A stretch of 64,000 nucleotides of DNA from Cryptomeria japonica (GCF_030272615.1 NC_081414.1:822613896-822677895), one strand, 5' to 3'; shown: positions 44,712 through 57,480, counted from the stretch's first letter. A program made the numbers and translations. Notes: a model not told the origin generated them from the sequence alone.

Positions 44712-47700
44712 ATGGATACTTTGCATCTAGTTGATGTGACCGAGAAGCCACCACCAAAATTTAAATGAAATCCTTACAAATAAGAGGAAACTAACCCTAT
44801 CAGTTCCCTATCTAGTGTACAGTATGGATGTTTTCATGTCAAGGATGTTGGATCTTTTTATCACTGCAAATTAGAGGACATGGGTGTATCATTCATTCAT
44901 AAAAAATATAGATCATTATGTGATAACAAGGGTGTATTGAAAGAACAGTTTAAAAGTGTCGCCGAGAAAAGATTCCATCATGAAATCAACTTCATTAATG
45001 AATTTTATAATGAGTTAGTTAGATTTGTTTTGAGTCGCATTCATGATCAATTTATGTGGTTGGATTGACCGCATAAAATAACTAAGGAGGTCATTCATGT
45101 AGCAACCAGATTCTACTCAACCAGTGAAGTACCCTTACTTAGATTAGTACCCAATAATGATGTTGAGAAGTTGACAGGATCAAGAAGGGATGGTAGAGCC
45201 ATGGCAGTAAATAACATCAATGATCTAGTTGTGAAATATGCCTCCATGGTGATCGGATACAGGATTCATTATTCTAGCAGAATGAACAATATACTAAAAG
45301 TAGCTATTCATACTTCCTACCCGATGGTAAAGGATAATATTGACTATGATTTGGAAGAGACACTAAGAAGTCAACTGATGGTGAATCTAGAAATTGTGAA
45401 GAAAGATAAGAAGCTGAGATTATAATTTGGACAATTTATTTTAGGATTGGTCTTCTATTTCCAAAACCGTTTCTCCAGTATTGGAAATGTTCATTGGATT
45501 AAAGGTACCCTTGCACTACTTCAGATGAAAAAAAATATTAGGATACTAAAGGATAAGTTTGATAATATCTCATGGGGTTACTTCAAGGAATTTCAAAAGA
45601 AAATGCATGCTAGAGAGTGTATACCCGCATAAGTAGCCAGCCAATATCAGAAAATTTGTTTTATGGTGGATACCAACACTTGTATGATGGAAACAATTAT
45701 CCCTTGAATCACATGGGTATTACCTATGAGATATGAGGTAGACAAGGATATACTCATTTCTTATGTTAATCATCTATTATAGCAACTGACAGATACCACT
45801 ATAGAGAGATTTGGGACATACAAGGAAAAATATCTACAAGTCCATTACGAGTTGCAGAAATCAGTGATTGCCAATAAGGCAAGGAAGGAGGTTGAAGAAT
45901 TTGATGAATAGGTAGGTTTCACAAAAGAGAAGATAGCAACAACAAGGGCTAAGTATGCAACAGAGAAAGATGAAGCATCAAGTGCACCTACCGGTACCCC
46001 TACTAGTTCTGCTACTGGTAAGACTAGAGCTCCACAAGCCAAAGCAATAGTGAAGAAGATGGAAGAAGACAAACTAGATGAATCACAAAGAGGGAAACCA
46101 TCTAAAATTCAGTTCCAAAGGAAGCAAAAAAGTGTTGATCCAACTACTAAACCCGTACAAACCAGAAAGAGGAAGAAGCAACAAGCCCACAAATTGGCAA
46201 ATGATGAAGAGGCTACTCAATTAGAGGAGGATAAAGAGAACTTAGAGAAAGTGTTAAGAAACCTAAGTTAAATGGTAAGGGAAATTCACCTAATAAACCA
46301 TTTACATTAGAAGATTCTTTCAATAGAATGGTTCTAATAATTAAGGAATATGGGATATACAAAGGTTTGAATACATTCTTGGTTCATTTATCTGAAAGTC
46401 AACGAAGGGAGATTAAAGATGTAGTCATCGTCAGTATGAATAAATATAGCAGAGCCCTTATTGAGTTGCAAGGGTAGATTCCCAATTCTTTGTATAATCT
46501 TATTGATGGAAGGTGGCAAGCAACCATTAGCCAAGACAAAGAATTTGTTGACTATATCTTCAAGCGCTTACAATTGGAAGCAAATGAAGAAGAAATTAAA
46601 CAAATAAAGGTGAAAGTGAAGGTATCATTCAGATCAAAGAAGATATTAACAAGAATGTTAATAGGAGAGACCAAATCAGTCCAGAAGGAGACTGAGATTT
46701 TGATTAAGAAGGCCATCTCAGATGAAGATGAAGAAAAAGATGAACAAGTTGAGGAGGATAGTTCACTAAAGCCAAAGTTAGAAGAACTTCCTAAAGGTGT
46801 TAAGGTCACAGATTTTGAACCACATAAAAAAGTATATGTATTATGATCTAATTGATACCGAACCAATAGATATACTAGATGATGATATCAGTGATGTTGA
46901 TAATGTTGCTAATATTGTTGATCATATAGTTGTACTATATGTTGATGTTCAAATGTTTGAACAACATGAGCAATAACAGGAACAAGTGGAGAAGAAAACT
47001 GAATAAAAGAGCTCTGATGAGCCATCGGTGAACACACAACATACTGATAATCAAATTCCATCGGTAAGTGTAAATGTTGATGACAGTCAAAAGGAAAAGA
47101 CTAATGAAGAAGTACCATTGAATGAACACAATGTGGAGACACAACCACCACCGGTCAAGGACACCATAGAGAAAGAGAAGACAAAAGAAGATAAGACTGA
47201 GAGGGAGACAATAGAGAAAGAAAGGGTAGAGAAAAAGGACTCAAAGCAGAAGAAAATAATTGATGATAATAATGACTCGGTGAGCATTAAAGGACCTATT
47301 GATATGGACAATCTGAGTTCTTTAGAGTTAATGGAGATTACTACTACAATGAAATCTCATGGATAAAAGAAAAGGATGAAGAAACAACAGAGAGAGGCAG
47401 AGACAGTCAAGATAGCAGTTGATATTTTGTCTAGTTTCATATCGGAGACTAATACTGAAAGTTTTGTCACTCCCATTGACAAACTTGGACTATTGGTTAT
47501 TGATGTCAAAGATTAACTCAAAGATTTTGAAGATGCAACATATATATTAGTTAAAAAGGATTACAAGAAGAAAATTATAGAAATCCTGATGTTTGAGATA
47601 GACAAAGGTAAGGTAGCACTCATAGTTAATGAAGAACTGTTGAAGAAAGCACTAGTAACCAGAGGAAATATTTTGGCTACTATTTCAAAGTTTTTATTAT

Positions 47701-48107
47701 TTTGTGTTGACTTGAAGGAGGAAAGGGAATATGCTGAGAAAGAAATTGAAATCTTGAGTGAGACATTTAGGCCACTAAATGACTCATCTATTATTTTTGG
47801 TAGATCAGTTGTAGACTTACATCACAAACTTGAGATGTATGAAAACGAGTAGGTAAAATGGGTTAGATCATTAAAGGAGTTTCAAACTCAACTAATTCCT
47901 AAAGTCAAAATTGTACAGCAAGCATATAAGGAGTCGAAAGCTATTTTTTCTACACCTAAGATGAGCAGAGTTGATGCAATGGAGGAATTAGTCAGGCAGA
48001 TAAAGACAAATGTTGGGATTACTGACACACTGTTAGAGACATGGGATAATGATCTCAAACAGTTGAAGTTTCATTTCTGTGACACATTTTCTAAAATTTC
48101 TTTGTAA
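44712..48107 (+). pseudogene. ORF2 of unknown function (copy C, most complete)
   Basis: I take the ATG at 44712 as a possible start; the true one is uncertain. The conserved domain is clearest at about 44995-45110 (FVLSRIHDQFMWLD, stop, HKITKEVIHVAT). It continues at 45171-45640 (VVKYASMVIGYRIHYSSRM, FGQFILGLVFYFQNRFSS, ISWGYFKEFQKKMHAR). A family motif CFMVDTNTCMMETIIP follows near 45660. 45840-46270 is Lys/Thr/Pro-rich. 46490-46846 and 47028-47366 are strongly charged. 47589-48107 is a helical C-terminus ending DTFSKISL. At least ten stops or shifts break it. The order (domain, charged linker, coiled coil) matches copies A and B. No enzyme motif was recognised. Confidence 0.65.
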
Positions 48108-48204
48108 AAATTTTATAACTTATATTTATATATGCTCTTATACAAATTTTAATGTAAAATGTATATATCTTTCATGTATTTTACTTCTTTATTTGGAATT
48201 GTTG

Positions 48205-48368
48205 TCAAAGGGGAAGTAATAGTGAAGAGTCCAGACAAAATTTTGTATGCAATGTAAAGAGGGAGTGATAGGAGTAATTGCTAAGGGAGAGTATAGTCAA
48301 TTTTTATATTGTGCATGTAGTTGAAAAAAAATTTCCTAAGTGTTTCCATCAATGCCAAAGGGGGAGAT
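48205..48368 (+). other. Polypurine tract cluster of copy C
   Basis: Purine-rich tracts occur at 48205 (tcaaaggggaagtaatag), 48256 (aaagagggagtgatagga), about 48283 (aagggagagt) and 48356-48368 (aaagggggagat) next to the LTR. Spacing resembles copy A. Confidence 0.7.
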
Positions 48369-49609
48369 TGTTGGCATTTGATCATTTGATCTTAACCAAT
48401 AATTGTTTATTTTCTTGATGCAACCGGTACATGTTTGATTAGATTGTTGTATGATGACTATTTTGCATGTTGTTATTGATGCCAATTATATTTTTATAGT
48501 CATATAAGTCCTATAGGTCAACTGAAAAGGCTTAACCGGTAAGCAAAGACAATTTTATCAGAACTGGTAATTAGGACTTTAACCAGTAAAAGACGTACAT
48601 AGTTATATTCCGACAACCAGTACAAGAAATCTATAAACAATGAGATGATGTGATTTTACAGAAACAATGAAGGATGGTAGATGAATATATGTTCATGACC
48701 ACACATGATGATTCAGTCAGGTGAATGATATTTGATTGAAAGAGTAGGTATTTTGACTGAGACATAACCAGTAGTGATGAAAATCAGTCAGATCGGTAAA
48801 ACGACACATAATTGGATCTGTTATATCGGTGGCTGACATAACTAAAGCATACAATGCAAGATTGTCTAGATGCATTGAACCTAGGAAATTATAACAAGGT
48901 TCTAGTCGACCTTATGATGATTTTATATATGTGATGAGGAATGAAAGGATATATGTGTATGAGCTTGATAGTGTGAAATATTATCAACAAATTTTGTATT
49001 TCTAACAATGCGATGATCAGAGGAGTTGAGACATGAAGTCTATGTGATGTTGTAATGTTCTCAAGTGGATCTTATCAGACACTGAAGGTTTTATACTGAG
49101 ATCAATTGTACTTGTTGTCTCTCTAATAGTTGCAGCAAGAAAATCCTCTTACAAGGTCACTCCTAATAGCATGCAGTTAGATCCTAATAGTTCTGATCAT
49201 TAAATCCTCTAAGGAGGTGACACATTAACTTGTGTTTGCAAATCCCAATAACTTGGGTAGCTCCTAGTAGGGCTTATCCTCACAAGTTTTTTGTAAAGCT
49301 ATTAACTAGGCTTAGACACTTCTAATAGGGTGTTCCCCTAATCGGTTGTTGTAGACCTTAACCGGTCAGATCTCTATACTGTAGATAGTATATCTTGTGA
49401 GTACTAACTCTCACTATGGCTTTTCCCATTTGGGTTTTCCATGTATAAACTCTTGTGTCATGTGGTTTATGCTTTATGTGGTGATTGCATACTTGTTGTT
49501 ATCTCTTAAATGTCTATTAAGTTTTAAGTTGCTGAAATTGATAATCAGATTTTTATTGTTTTTAATTGCACTGATTCACCCCCCCTCTCAATGCCTTGTA
49601 AGTTCATCA
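48369..49609 (+). repeat. 3' LTR of copy C
   Basis: 1241 bp, from tgttggcatttgatc to ..agttcatca. It is the partner of 41651-42885 and includes a small local duplication, atttgatc twice, near its start. It ends directly at the gagac duplication. Confidence 0.87.
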
Positions 49610-49614
49610 GAGAC
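49610..49614. other. Right target-site duplication of copy C (gagac)
   Basis: Exact copy of 41646-41650. Confidence 0.85.
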
Positions 49615-51084
49615 ACCACTAGAATTTTGTGTAGGCATGTCAATTACAAATAATAATGATTTCATCATAACAGGTATGATATACTGACAATAAAGTACTT
49701 GAAAATATGTAACAAAACATAGATAAGAGAGATTACTAGAGAGGAGTACCATTGTATTCTTAGCAAGCCCTAATCTTCGCCCAACTTGATACCGTGTAGA
49801 TTTTTTCCAATAGAATAACTTAGACAAATAAACAGAGGTATTTAAATACTCACAAAATTTGCACTGGGTCGATGACAAATGTGGTATGGTGTGCTACAAT
49901 CCTATGACAAGATGTAAAGCCATTTTCATCCAATGGAATCAAAAGGAACATAAAGTAGGGTGGATAAGAGGTGGAATCGCTTGCTATAGAATTGTAGCAC
50001 CACTTACCACATTGGCTTTGTTTTTAATGGTCAATTCTTTGTACTTGGTTTTTAATGGTCAATTCTTTGTACATACTTTCATATTATTTTTTTGGCCCTA
50101 CTACTTATTTGGCTTAACATCATGCCCACCATCCCCTACATTCTTTTGTATTTTCTTTACTCCTTAAATGCTTTTGTTATGAAGTTCTTTGAAAGGGATC
50201 AAAACCTTATGTGTGGTAGCATCTCTTCCTTTTTTTCTATGGTAATTTAGACTTACTGAAATAACCAAACTTAATTAGTAATAGAATATGTATACAAAAG
50301 TAATATATTGGTTTGTCTTCTTTACATATTATGCATTTTTTTACCAGTTCAATTGCGGGAGTGGTTTGGTTTTATTATGGCTTCGGCCAATCTAACACAA
50401 TATTTTTTGTTGGGTTTTATGGTTTGGAAATTAGTAATAATGACTCTCATGAAAAAACATGTGCAAACATTTGTGTTCAAAGTGTTTCATGATGTATGTC
50501 TTTTGATAAACCTACAAATGTCATTTTGTGAGTCTAAGATTTTAATCATGCATGTCAATGGTGAGAACACCATACTTTGATAGGATATTTTTTTGGGAGA
50601 GTCCCCCCCATAAAAGCATGCTCTAGGATTGGATTACCAAAACATAGACCCCTCATGGGGTCTTCTTAGATAGTGTCCAAAACTTGACCAAGAGGTTTTG
50701 TCTTTTTCATTTTGCTAAGGTTAACCATCTCTAGGATACTTTATAGCTTGACCCCTAGTATCTTAAGTCTTATATATTGGTCTTTTGGCCTTGGTCTTGA
50801 GACTTTACAATCTTTGATGATAGAAGGATTTGAGTCCTAGTCTAGGTTGAATTCCTTGGGTTGCCATTGTTCCGTTGGTCATTTTTTCCTATCATTTCCT
50901 TGTGTCTGGAAAGTTGTTTTTGTCAAACCCGAATGTGTTTATCATTCTCAACTCCAAAAGGGGTTCTATGATGAAATTGATTTGTGTCATAACCTCAAAG
51001 AGATAGATGATATTAAAAAAGGAGGCATGTGCTACACCTAGCATGTGCTCTATCTAAATTTTCCCAATACTTGTTTTCATTGCT
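49615..51084. other. Flank of the split pseudogene, then unassigned DNA
   Basis: The first ~300 bp should be the 5' continuation of the minus-strand pseudogene, but no coding similarity is clear. A 28-bp direct duplication (tttttaatggtcaattcttt and following) occurs at 50021 and 50049. Open frames at 49859-50167, 50308-50580 and 50847-51041 have no recognised motif. Confidence 0.4.
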
Positions 51085-53361
51085 AGTTGTAATGGCTGGA
51101 AAAAGTTAGGGTTAGGGTTAAATTAAGATAATAAAACTACTAAATGACCTAATTCACCATCAAAAGTAAAGGGAATATGATAAATCTAGTCTCAAAAGAT
51201 TGAGATTTTGATTAGATTCCAAGCTCCTTTGGTAGATAATGTCCTTCCTAAATTCAATTGATTTGATAGTTTGATAATTGGGAAAAATAAAGGTGATATT
51301 GAAGTCATTTGACAAAAATGGTAAGTTACAAATGTCAAATAGAGCCACTAACTTTGATTTGGGCAAAATAAAGTATCTGGAATATATGCTTAGAAGTCCA
51401 TCTTGATTTATTGAGACCAAGTAGTATCAATTCACCACTTGGTCCTTCGAATTTAATATCATAAAAACCTGAATTTGTTAATCTCTATGAACTCTATCGA
51501 CCCTCCTAAGAACAACTCTATACTTGTTGTTCCTACACACATAAAGAAAGGGAAAACAGTTTGGACTAGGGGTTTTCCTTGGATAAAACCCCAGTTTTTT
51601 AATTAACCATGAAATTGAATTGATAAATGTAATGAAAAATGCAGTAAAATAGTTTCCTTTTAAGGGAAAGGCTGAAAACAATTGAAACACTAATGATATA
51701 CCTCGATGAATTTTTTTTGACCTTCACAAATGATTTAGGGTTTCATGTATGTTATCTTCATAAAATATAGATCATGGATGTCATCTTTAATGTCTAAGAT
51801 TTGACTTCACTTCTACTCCAATGCTTAATTGAATATTGATTCCTTGCTCACTTTAATTTGGGAGCTCAATTTTGCCTTCTTGAATTTATTGGGTTTAAAA
51901 TGAGAGGTGTGTGTGTGTGTGAAAAGTGGAATAAGGATTTGTATCTGCAAGACACAACACTTCAATTATGTCATTATATGCATGGTTAGTAAATCAATAA
52001 TCAATGAATAATAAACCATTACAAAGCGACCCATTGCCTTCTAGTAGATGCGAGTTCAGATTGCTCTTAGATTGCTAAGCTATCTAGTGACTAGACAACA
52101 CCTAAACGAAGGATTTTTAAATCTATATGAGCATGAATATGAGCTAAATGGATGCAAGATTTAAGCTAGATATGCAAGATTAACCTAACATGATTTAAGC
52201 AATATATGAATATTTAAGATAAATGTTTTAAGAAATATGAAATAACTAATATGCAATATCTCAATGCAAATTCTCAATGAACCTAGAGCAAAAACAACAC
52301 AATAACAATATATTCTCTAGGATCTTTTTTGAATGAGAGATGAGAGCCTAAATTTATAGAAAATTCAGAAAGAAACCAACGACTGATATCAAATGATGAT
52401 GATTGGTCAAGATTTTCCAAGAGGAAGCACAATCCAGGTGAATTGATGTGATTGGATGCTTTTCTCAGTTTTAAAGGAAATTGAACTAAAATTAAGATAA
52501 AATCAGAAAAAAACTGATTTGTTCTCTATTTCATTCAATTTTAATATTTAATTGTTTTAATTGCTTTCTTTGAGATTATTTATCAATTTTTAATTTGTTT
52601 TTCAAGATTATCTCCAATTGATTTCTTTTTTCAAATTTTTCTTTCTTTTTTGGTCAATTAATTCCTTTTTTGATTTGTTTCCTTTTTTGAAGTTTTGTGC
52701 TCATAATTTCCAATTCCTCTTTTTGACGATTTAATGGCAAATTGATTTATTTAATTAAATATGCTAGGATATTTAATAAAATAAATAAGATAATTGTTTA
52801 AAATGATTTAATTGGAATGATTTAATTAAATAAATAAATATTTAATTAATATTGAGTGATTAATTTTGCCATGTGACATTGATGATTTTAGAAATTAATT
52901 GTGTGCACAAGATTTATTTAATTGCATTTGGTTAGGACCTTGGTAACGTTGCCGAGATTAGGGGCTCATGGTTTAGATGACCATTTTTAAGGTATTACAA
53001 GGGGTAGTTCTCCTTTTATACTTGATTGTTGAAAAACAAACTAAATTTTTGACACGAGATGAAATGAGATCTAGGTCCCCATTAAAATTGTGTTACCATT
53101 ATGAGGCTCCAAATTGGGCCCTTTTTTAGAGGACAATGGCACTGGACACCATGGTCCTGAATTAGGACTAGGGTGGCTAGTGCCATGGTCCTTGAAATTA
53201 GGGCTCTAGGTTTGAGGGGAGACTATAGAGATAGTGTAAAAGAATGTTTGATAGGTTATGTTAGCAGAACCAACAATTCAATCAAGCCTTGGAAGTCGAA
53301 GCACCAAAGTCAGGTCTAAGTGAGGACAAAATTCTAGGCAAGTACAATTTGGGATGCTATA
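51085..53361 (-). repeat. 3' LTR of gypsy element G
   Basis: The high end abuts the purine tract. The low end is placed where similarity to 58005-58220 stops (ggaaa..ttagggttagggttaa). About 2.28 kb. The middle (about 51320-53090) has no counterpart in the short 5' LTR. Confidence 0.6.
53012..53020 (-). promoter_or_regulatory. Candidate LTR TATA box (element G)
   Basis: The reverse complement reads tataaaagg, about 340 bp into the LTR, at the place matching cataaaaag of element H. It is missing from the short 5' LTR of G. Confidence 0.45.
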
Positions 53362-54074
53362 TTTAGCCCCCACTTTAGCGGGAGTATTAGATTAAGCATA
53401 CTCACAGTAAAGTACAAAGGTTTGCATTGAAATTTTCTATCAAGATATCAAAGAGATAAGACACGCTAAGGCCCTAGATACTTTAGGATCTTACTAGTCT
53501 AATATTAAGATAAAAGGAAGATCATAAGAAAGAGAAAAGAGAGAGATAAAATGACTAATAGCCCAGTAATATTTGCTTACTATGAGTCACAAAAAATAAA
53601 AATACCAAATTACAAAGAAAAAGGCTCAATTTGCAAAGTAACTTGAGTATCAAAACATGTTGTGGTGTGTGCATAAATTGTAATATTGAGCGAAGTGTAT
53701 GTCTCCATATTAAAGAAATTTCTTTAATGTAGCATGCATACAAAAGATAACCACTTTACCACAATGAGATACCCCCAAGAAAGGAAAAATCAAAGGATAA
53801 TGGTTACAAAACATAAAAGAACATTAGGAATCCATTAGGTTAGGGGTCAATATGATCTTATGATAAATAATATATATCATAAATATTTTTATTGAATTGA
53901 CCTTATCCCACAAATGTAGTGGAACTACAAACACAATGGACAAAGAGAACATGGAATAGACCAAAAGAGATCTCAATGGTTTGCATCATCCCAAAGTAGA
54001 CAACACAAGGGGTCCAATATATAGAAGAATTGAGATATAAATAGAATAATTTCACAATAGATTCAACCTCTTTA

Positions 54075-54974
54075 TTACCTTTCACCTATGAAGTGACAAG
54101 GATCATCGAAGAAAATCCAAACATAACACAAAAACACATGATGGGAAATCACATTACAAGCAAGGAAACAAACAAGAGAGGATCTACAACATGAATGAAG
54201 ATAATCAAGAAAATCAACCACCTCCCAATATTGCTTAACAACATTTAGGGATGGTGGACAAGATACATGAGGAGCTAATTTGAGCGTGATAAATGGACCT
54301 ACTACAAGTTCCAAACAATGACCATGCTCTAATGATGAGTCACTTTGTTTGTCACTAGGAGCTAGGGTTAATGTTTTTGAAAAATGTGAAGATAGATCAT
54401 GATTAACACCAACAAGCTCATACATATCATCAAAATCATTAGAATCAACATTGCTAGCATGAACAACATCATCTTTCATTTCATCATCTATATTAATAAA
54501 AATAGGATTCCTAATATGAAAATAGCATGAATCATCATTTTCCTTAAGAATTTTCAATATTGGTGATTTAGGTTGAACTTCCTCCCTAAGGTTAGACAAA
54601 GGATAGACAAATGGGATAATTTTAACATTTTATGTCTCCAAGGAGGAAATGGTTTGGGAAGAAAGTTCAATATCCTTTACACAATGTCCTTGCCGATGTT
54701 CTCTCAAACAATGACTCCTTTTAGTTTTAGCCGAGGGTTGTGAAGCTTGAGGATTAAGGGACATAGGCTTCTTGTTTTCCTTTGAAGAAGGAGGAATAGG
54801 AGAAGCCCCACTAGGTTGGGAAATAGGAGAAGCCAAGTGCTTTCCTTTGTAAGATGTAGGAGGTGGGACTAAGGCATATATGGGAGGAACAAAAGGTGTA
54901 GGAAGGATACCAGTTCCATCATGAGGATGAGGAATAGGTCTAGGGACTCTAGGCTTACTCAAAGATATGATCAT
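54075..54974 (-). pseudogene. Gypsy G post-protease frames (proline-rich, then acidic)
   Basis: 54974-54630 (114 codons) is rich in Pro/Ser/Lys (PTPFVPPIYALVPPPTSYKG). 54599-54075 (174 codons) is acidic with Asp/Ser runs (DDEMKDDVVHASNVDSNDFD). Both are in the same frame and directly follow the protease remnant, in the place where reverse transcriptase would start. I recognise no enzyme domain. Confidence 0.5.
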
Positions 54975-55017
54975 CTAATTTTTTGACTTTTTACAAGATA
55001 AAAATAGTGGCATCACT

Positions 55018-55853
55018 TCAAGACTTGAGAGGCTCAAGTTGTTTAGGCCAAAAGTAATCAAGGGTGAAATTTCCACACTTCATTATGGGTTGGTAAAGGC
55101 AATGATTAATTCTTATGATAGTGCCATTATGAGGGAATTTTAAAGATTTATAATGGTAGAAGGGATAGCTTTCATGGATGGGAGCCAAGGGTGTCCCACC
55201 TTCACAGAAAATTAATTTGATGTAGGAATGATAGCAAAATTTAAATATAAACACTTATTACCAAACTCGATGGGAAGGGTAATAGAGTTAAAATATTAGG
55301 GAAAGGGAAACCATCATACACCTTGACCATAACGTAATATTTATTACTTGTTTTACTTGATGAAATTAAAAAATTTAAATATACTTTAGTTATTACATGC
55401 ACCATACACACTAGATTAGTGAGAACTCCTTGTGAGAGTTTGTCTTGATCTTCATAGTGATATACAATGGGACATCAGGTGCAACAATAGTCTCACTCAG
55501 ATCAAAGGTAATGCATAGGTCCTTAGGAGGTGTAGATTTGTCAACAAGATTCACAACATTATTAGATTCTACACCAAGGTCATCAAGAGAACAAGAAAGA
55601 GACTCTAATTCAACAACATTAGTAGAGTGAGAAGTCAAAGGGTTGATGAAAATTTAGAGAATTTGATTAGGACAGGTATGGGTTTGTTTCCTTTGTCATT
55701 CACACTAGAAACAAATATAGTATTATCATCAATGAAGTCTTGAATCTTACTCCTCAAAGTATAACACTTCTTAGTATCATGGTTAGGTTGATGGTAATAT
55801 TGACAAAAGGCTTTGGGATCATGATATGGTGGAAATGGTGTAGCTTGAGTCAA
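55018..55853 (-). pseudogene. Gypsy G zinc-knuckle and protease-region remnants
   Basis: 55853-55635 has a degenerate knuckle CQYYHQPNHDTKKC (second Cys replaced by Tyr). 55638-55411 ends PLYITMKIKTNSHKEFSLI, the stretch that normally leads to the retropepsin Asp. The DTG-type triad itself is not seen, because the frame breaks there. 55254-55018 includes a degraded GxPWL-like segment and LKFPHNGTIIRINHCLYQP, typical of the end of gypsy protease regions. Confidence 0.6.
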
Positions 55854-56241
55854 TTTGTCTGATGGGAGGAAGTTTCAACACACTAGCATTTATCAACCTC
55901 AACACTATACTATGCAAAGACTTAATTCTAAATAATAATTCATTCTTTTTTAAAGTATTTGGATAAAGGGGCCAAACCTAATGTTGTGGTTGCCGCTTGA
56001 GTATTATGTTGTCATTTATCTTGATGTATTCTTTTCTAGTTTTGAACTTCACAAAATATTATTGAGCAATCCCATTCTTATCAATTGGATCCATTGAAGG
56101 AGATGATTCAAATTACTCACTTAAAGTTGATAGCTATGAAGCACTGCACACAATTGTGTAAAGGAAGTAAACTCAAACATTAGAAGTTTATCTCTAATGT
56201 CTTTTTGTAAATTAGTAATAAAATTCTTTTAAACATCATGA

Positions 56242-57480
56242 TCAGGCATAGGATAAGAAATCAAAGAATACAAATATATATATATATATATAACTAGTCA
56301 ATTTTTCCTTAAATCCTTGCTTACAATGAAGCATATCAATCAAAGTAATCTTAGGACCAATCTTATTTAAAAATTGTTGAATAAAAGAATTAGCCAATTG
56401 TTGAAAATAAGCGATAGAATAAGGGAGACAAAAAACAATACCATTGGAAATCTTTATCCCTATAAAGGTTCTAGTAAAACATTTAGCCATAAGTCTTTGG
56501 TCATGAGAAAAACCACTACACAAAGTTTTAAATGTTTTCACGTGAGTCAAATGGTCACCTTTTCCATTGAAAAATTTGAATCGAGGGACTTCCATATTCT
56601 TAGGAGGAACAACACAAACAATGTGATTAGATAATAAAATCACTTCATCAAATGTGAGCACATTAAACTTGGATTGATTTATGGAAGCCAATTTTTGTTG
56701 TAGGAATGTAATAGTTTGGGCTAAGTTATTGATGGTGGCTTCGGTAAAATGATTGAAATTGGATATATTGGATTGTTATGGAGGAATATTGTTGTATGTA
56801 GGTGGAGGTTGAGAATAAGGAGTTGGAACACTCTGGTATGTAGGTATGGGAGATGATTGGGATCCAAATAGAAGACTCAAGAAAGGAGAGATATAAGAAT
56901 ATTGATTAATAGGATTTCCCCCATCACTAACATGTGTAGGATTAACATTTTGTGTGGAATTTATCATGATAGAAGATGTAGATGTAGGTACACTAGGCAA
57001 GGATGTAGGCATACGAATGGAATGATTGACTTGACTTATAGATTGAGAGTAACCAAGGAATTTAGCACAACTTTTGATTGGCATGATATTAGTGTCAACA
57101 ATATGAGAAAGGCCACACAACAAATCAACAACAATTTTATCATTTTGCACCATTCTTTTTAATCCTTCAATCAATGGGATTTCCTCACTTTCCAAGAATT
57201 GTTGACTCATGCATTGTTGAAGATTTTTAAATCCATTTTCAATATTCTCCAATTGATCAATGGTAACCCTAGTTAGTGATTTATCCACATCATGAGAATT
57301 ATGAGGAGAATAAGGATACATGATATCATTTGTTGGATTGGAGGAAGCACCAAAATGATCATGAAACAAGCTATCAAAATTAGGCTCCATATCCTTAGTA
57401 ATTATACCTTGAGATGCCTTAATTCTACAACTTCTTCTCATGAGAATATTGTATGTAGGACTAATGGTAACAAAATTCAT
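56242..57480 (-). pseudogene. Gypsy G Gag
   Basis: 57480-56776 (234 codons) and 56691-56242 (149 codons) are in one frame, separated by a stop. The first has a Gln/Glu-rich middle and a Pro-rich end (YQSVPTPYSQPPPTYNNIPP). The second holds the retrotransposon-Gag capsid signature: VPRFKFFNGKGDHLTHVKTF, FTRTFIGIK, then LANSFIQQFLNKIG and KQGFKEKLTSYI. The usual Trp before LPxxSI is lost. It ends in a (TA)n-encoded Tyr-Ile run, where coding sequence degrades. Confidence 0.8.

Larger units (their letters stand above)
41651..49609 (+). mobile_element. Full-length non-autonomous Sirevirus-like LTR retrotransposon, copy C
   Basis: Both LTRs, an exact initiator-Met primer-binding site, a polypurine tract cluster and a perfect 5-bp target-site duplication are present. 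The 5.48-kb interior is accounted for by ORF1 (coiled coil plus zinc knuckles) and ORF2 (unknown domain, charged linker, coiled coil). No protease DSG, integrase, YVDD-type RT or RNase H motif is visible in any frame. The two LTRs differ at roughly 15% of positions by eye, so the insertion is old. It sits in a pseudogene. It must have been copied by enzymes supplied from another element. Confidence 0.88.

Noticed and set aside
46552-47311. Ser-rich minus-strand frames (46552-46866, 47087-47311)
   Set aside because: Antisense of the Lys/Glu-rich linker of ORF2 in copy C. Composition is explained by the sense frame.
51106-51122. gttagggttagggttaa, telomere-like units (also near 58011-58027)
   Set aside because: Only two units, differing from the plant TTTAGGG repeat, and the copy at 58 kb shows it is part of the gypsy LTR end.
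52939-52958. ttggtaacgttgccgagatt, resembling a gypsy (Athila/Tat-type) primer-binding site on the plus strand
   Set aside because: It lies inside the 3' LTR of a minus-strand element, has no LTR end directly upstream and no gag downstream. Chance similarity is more likely.
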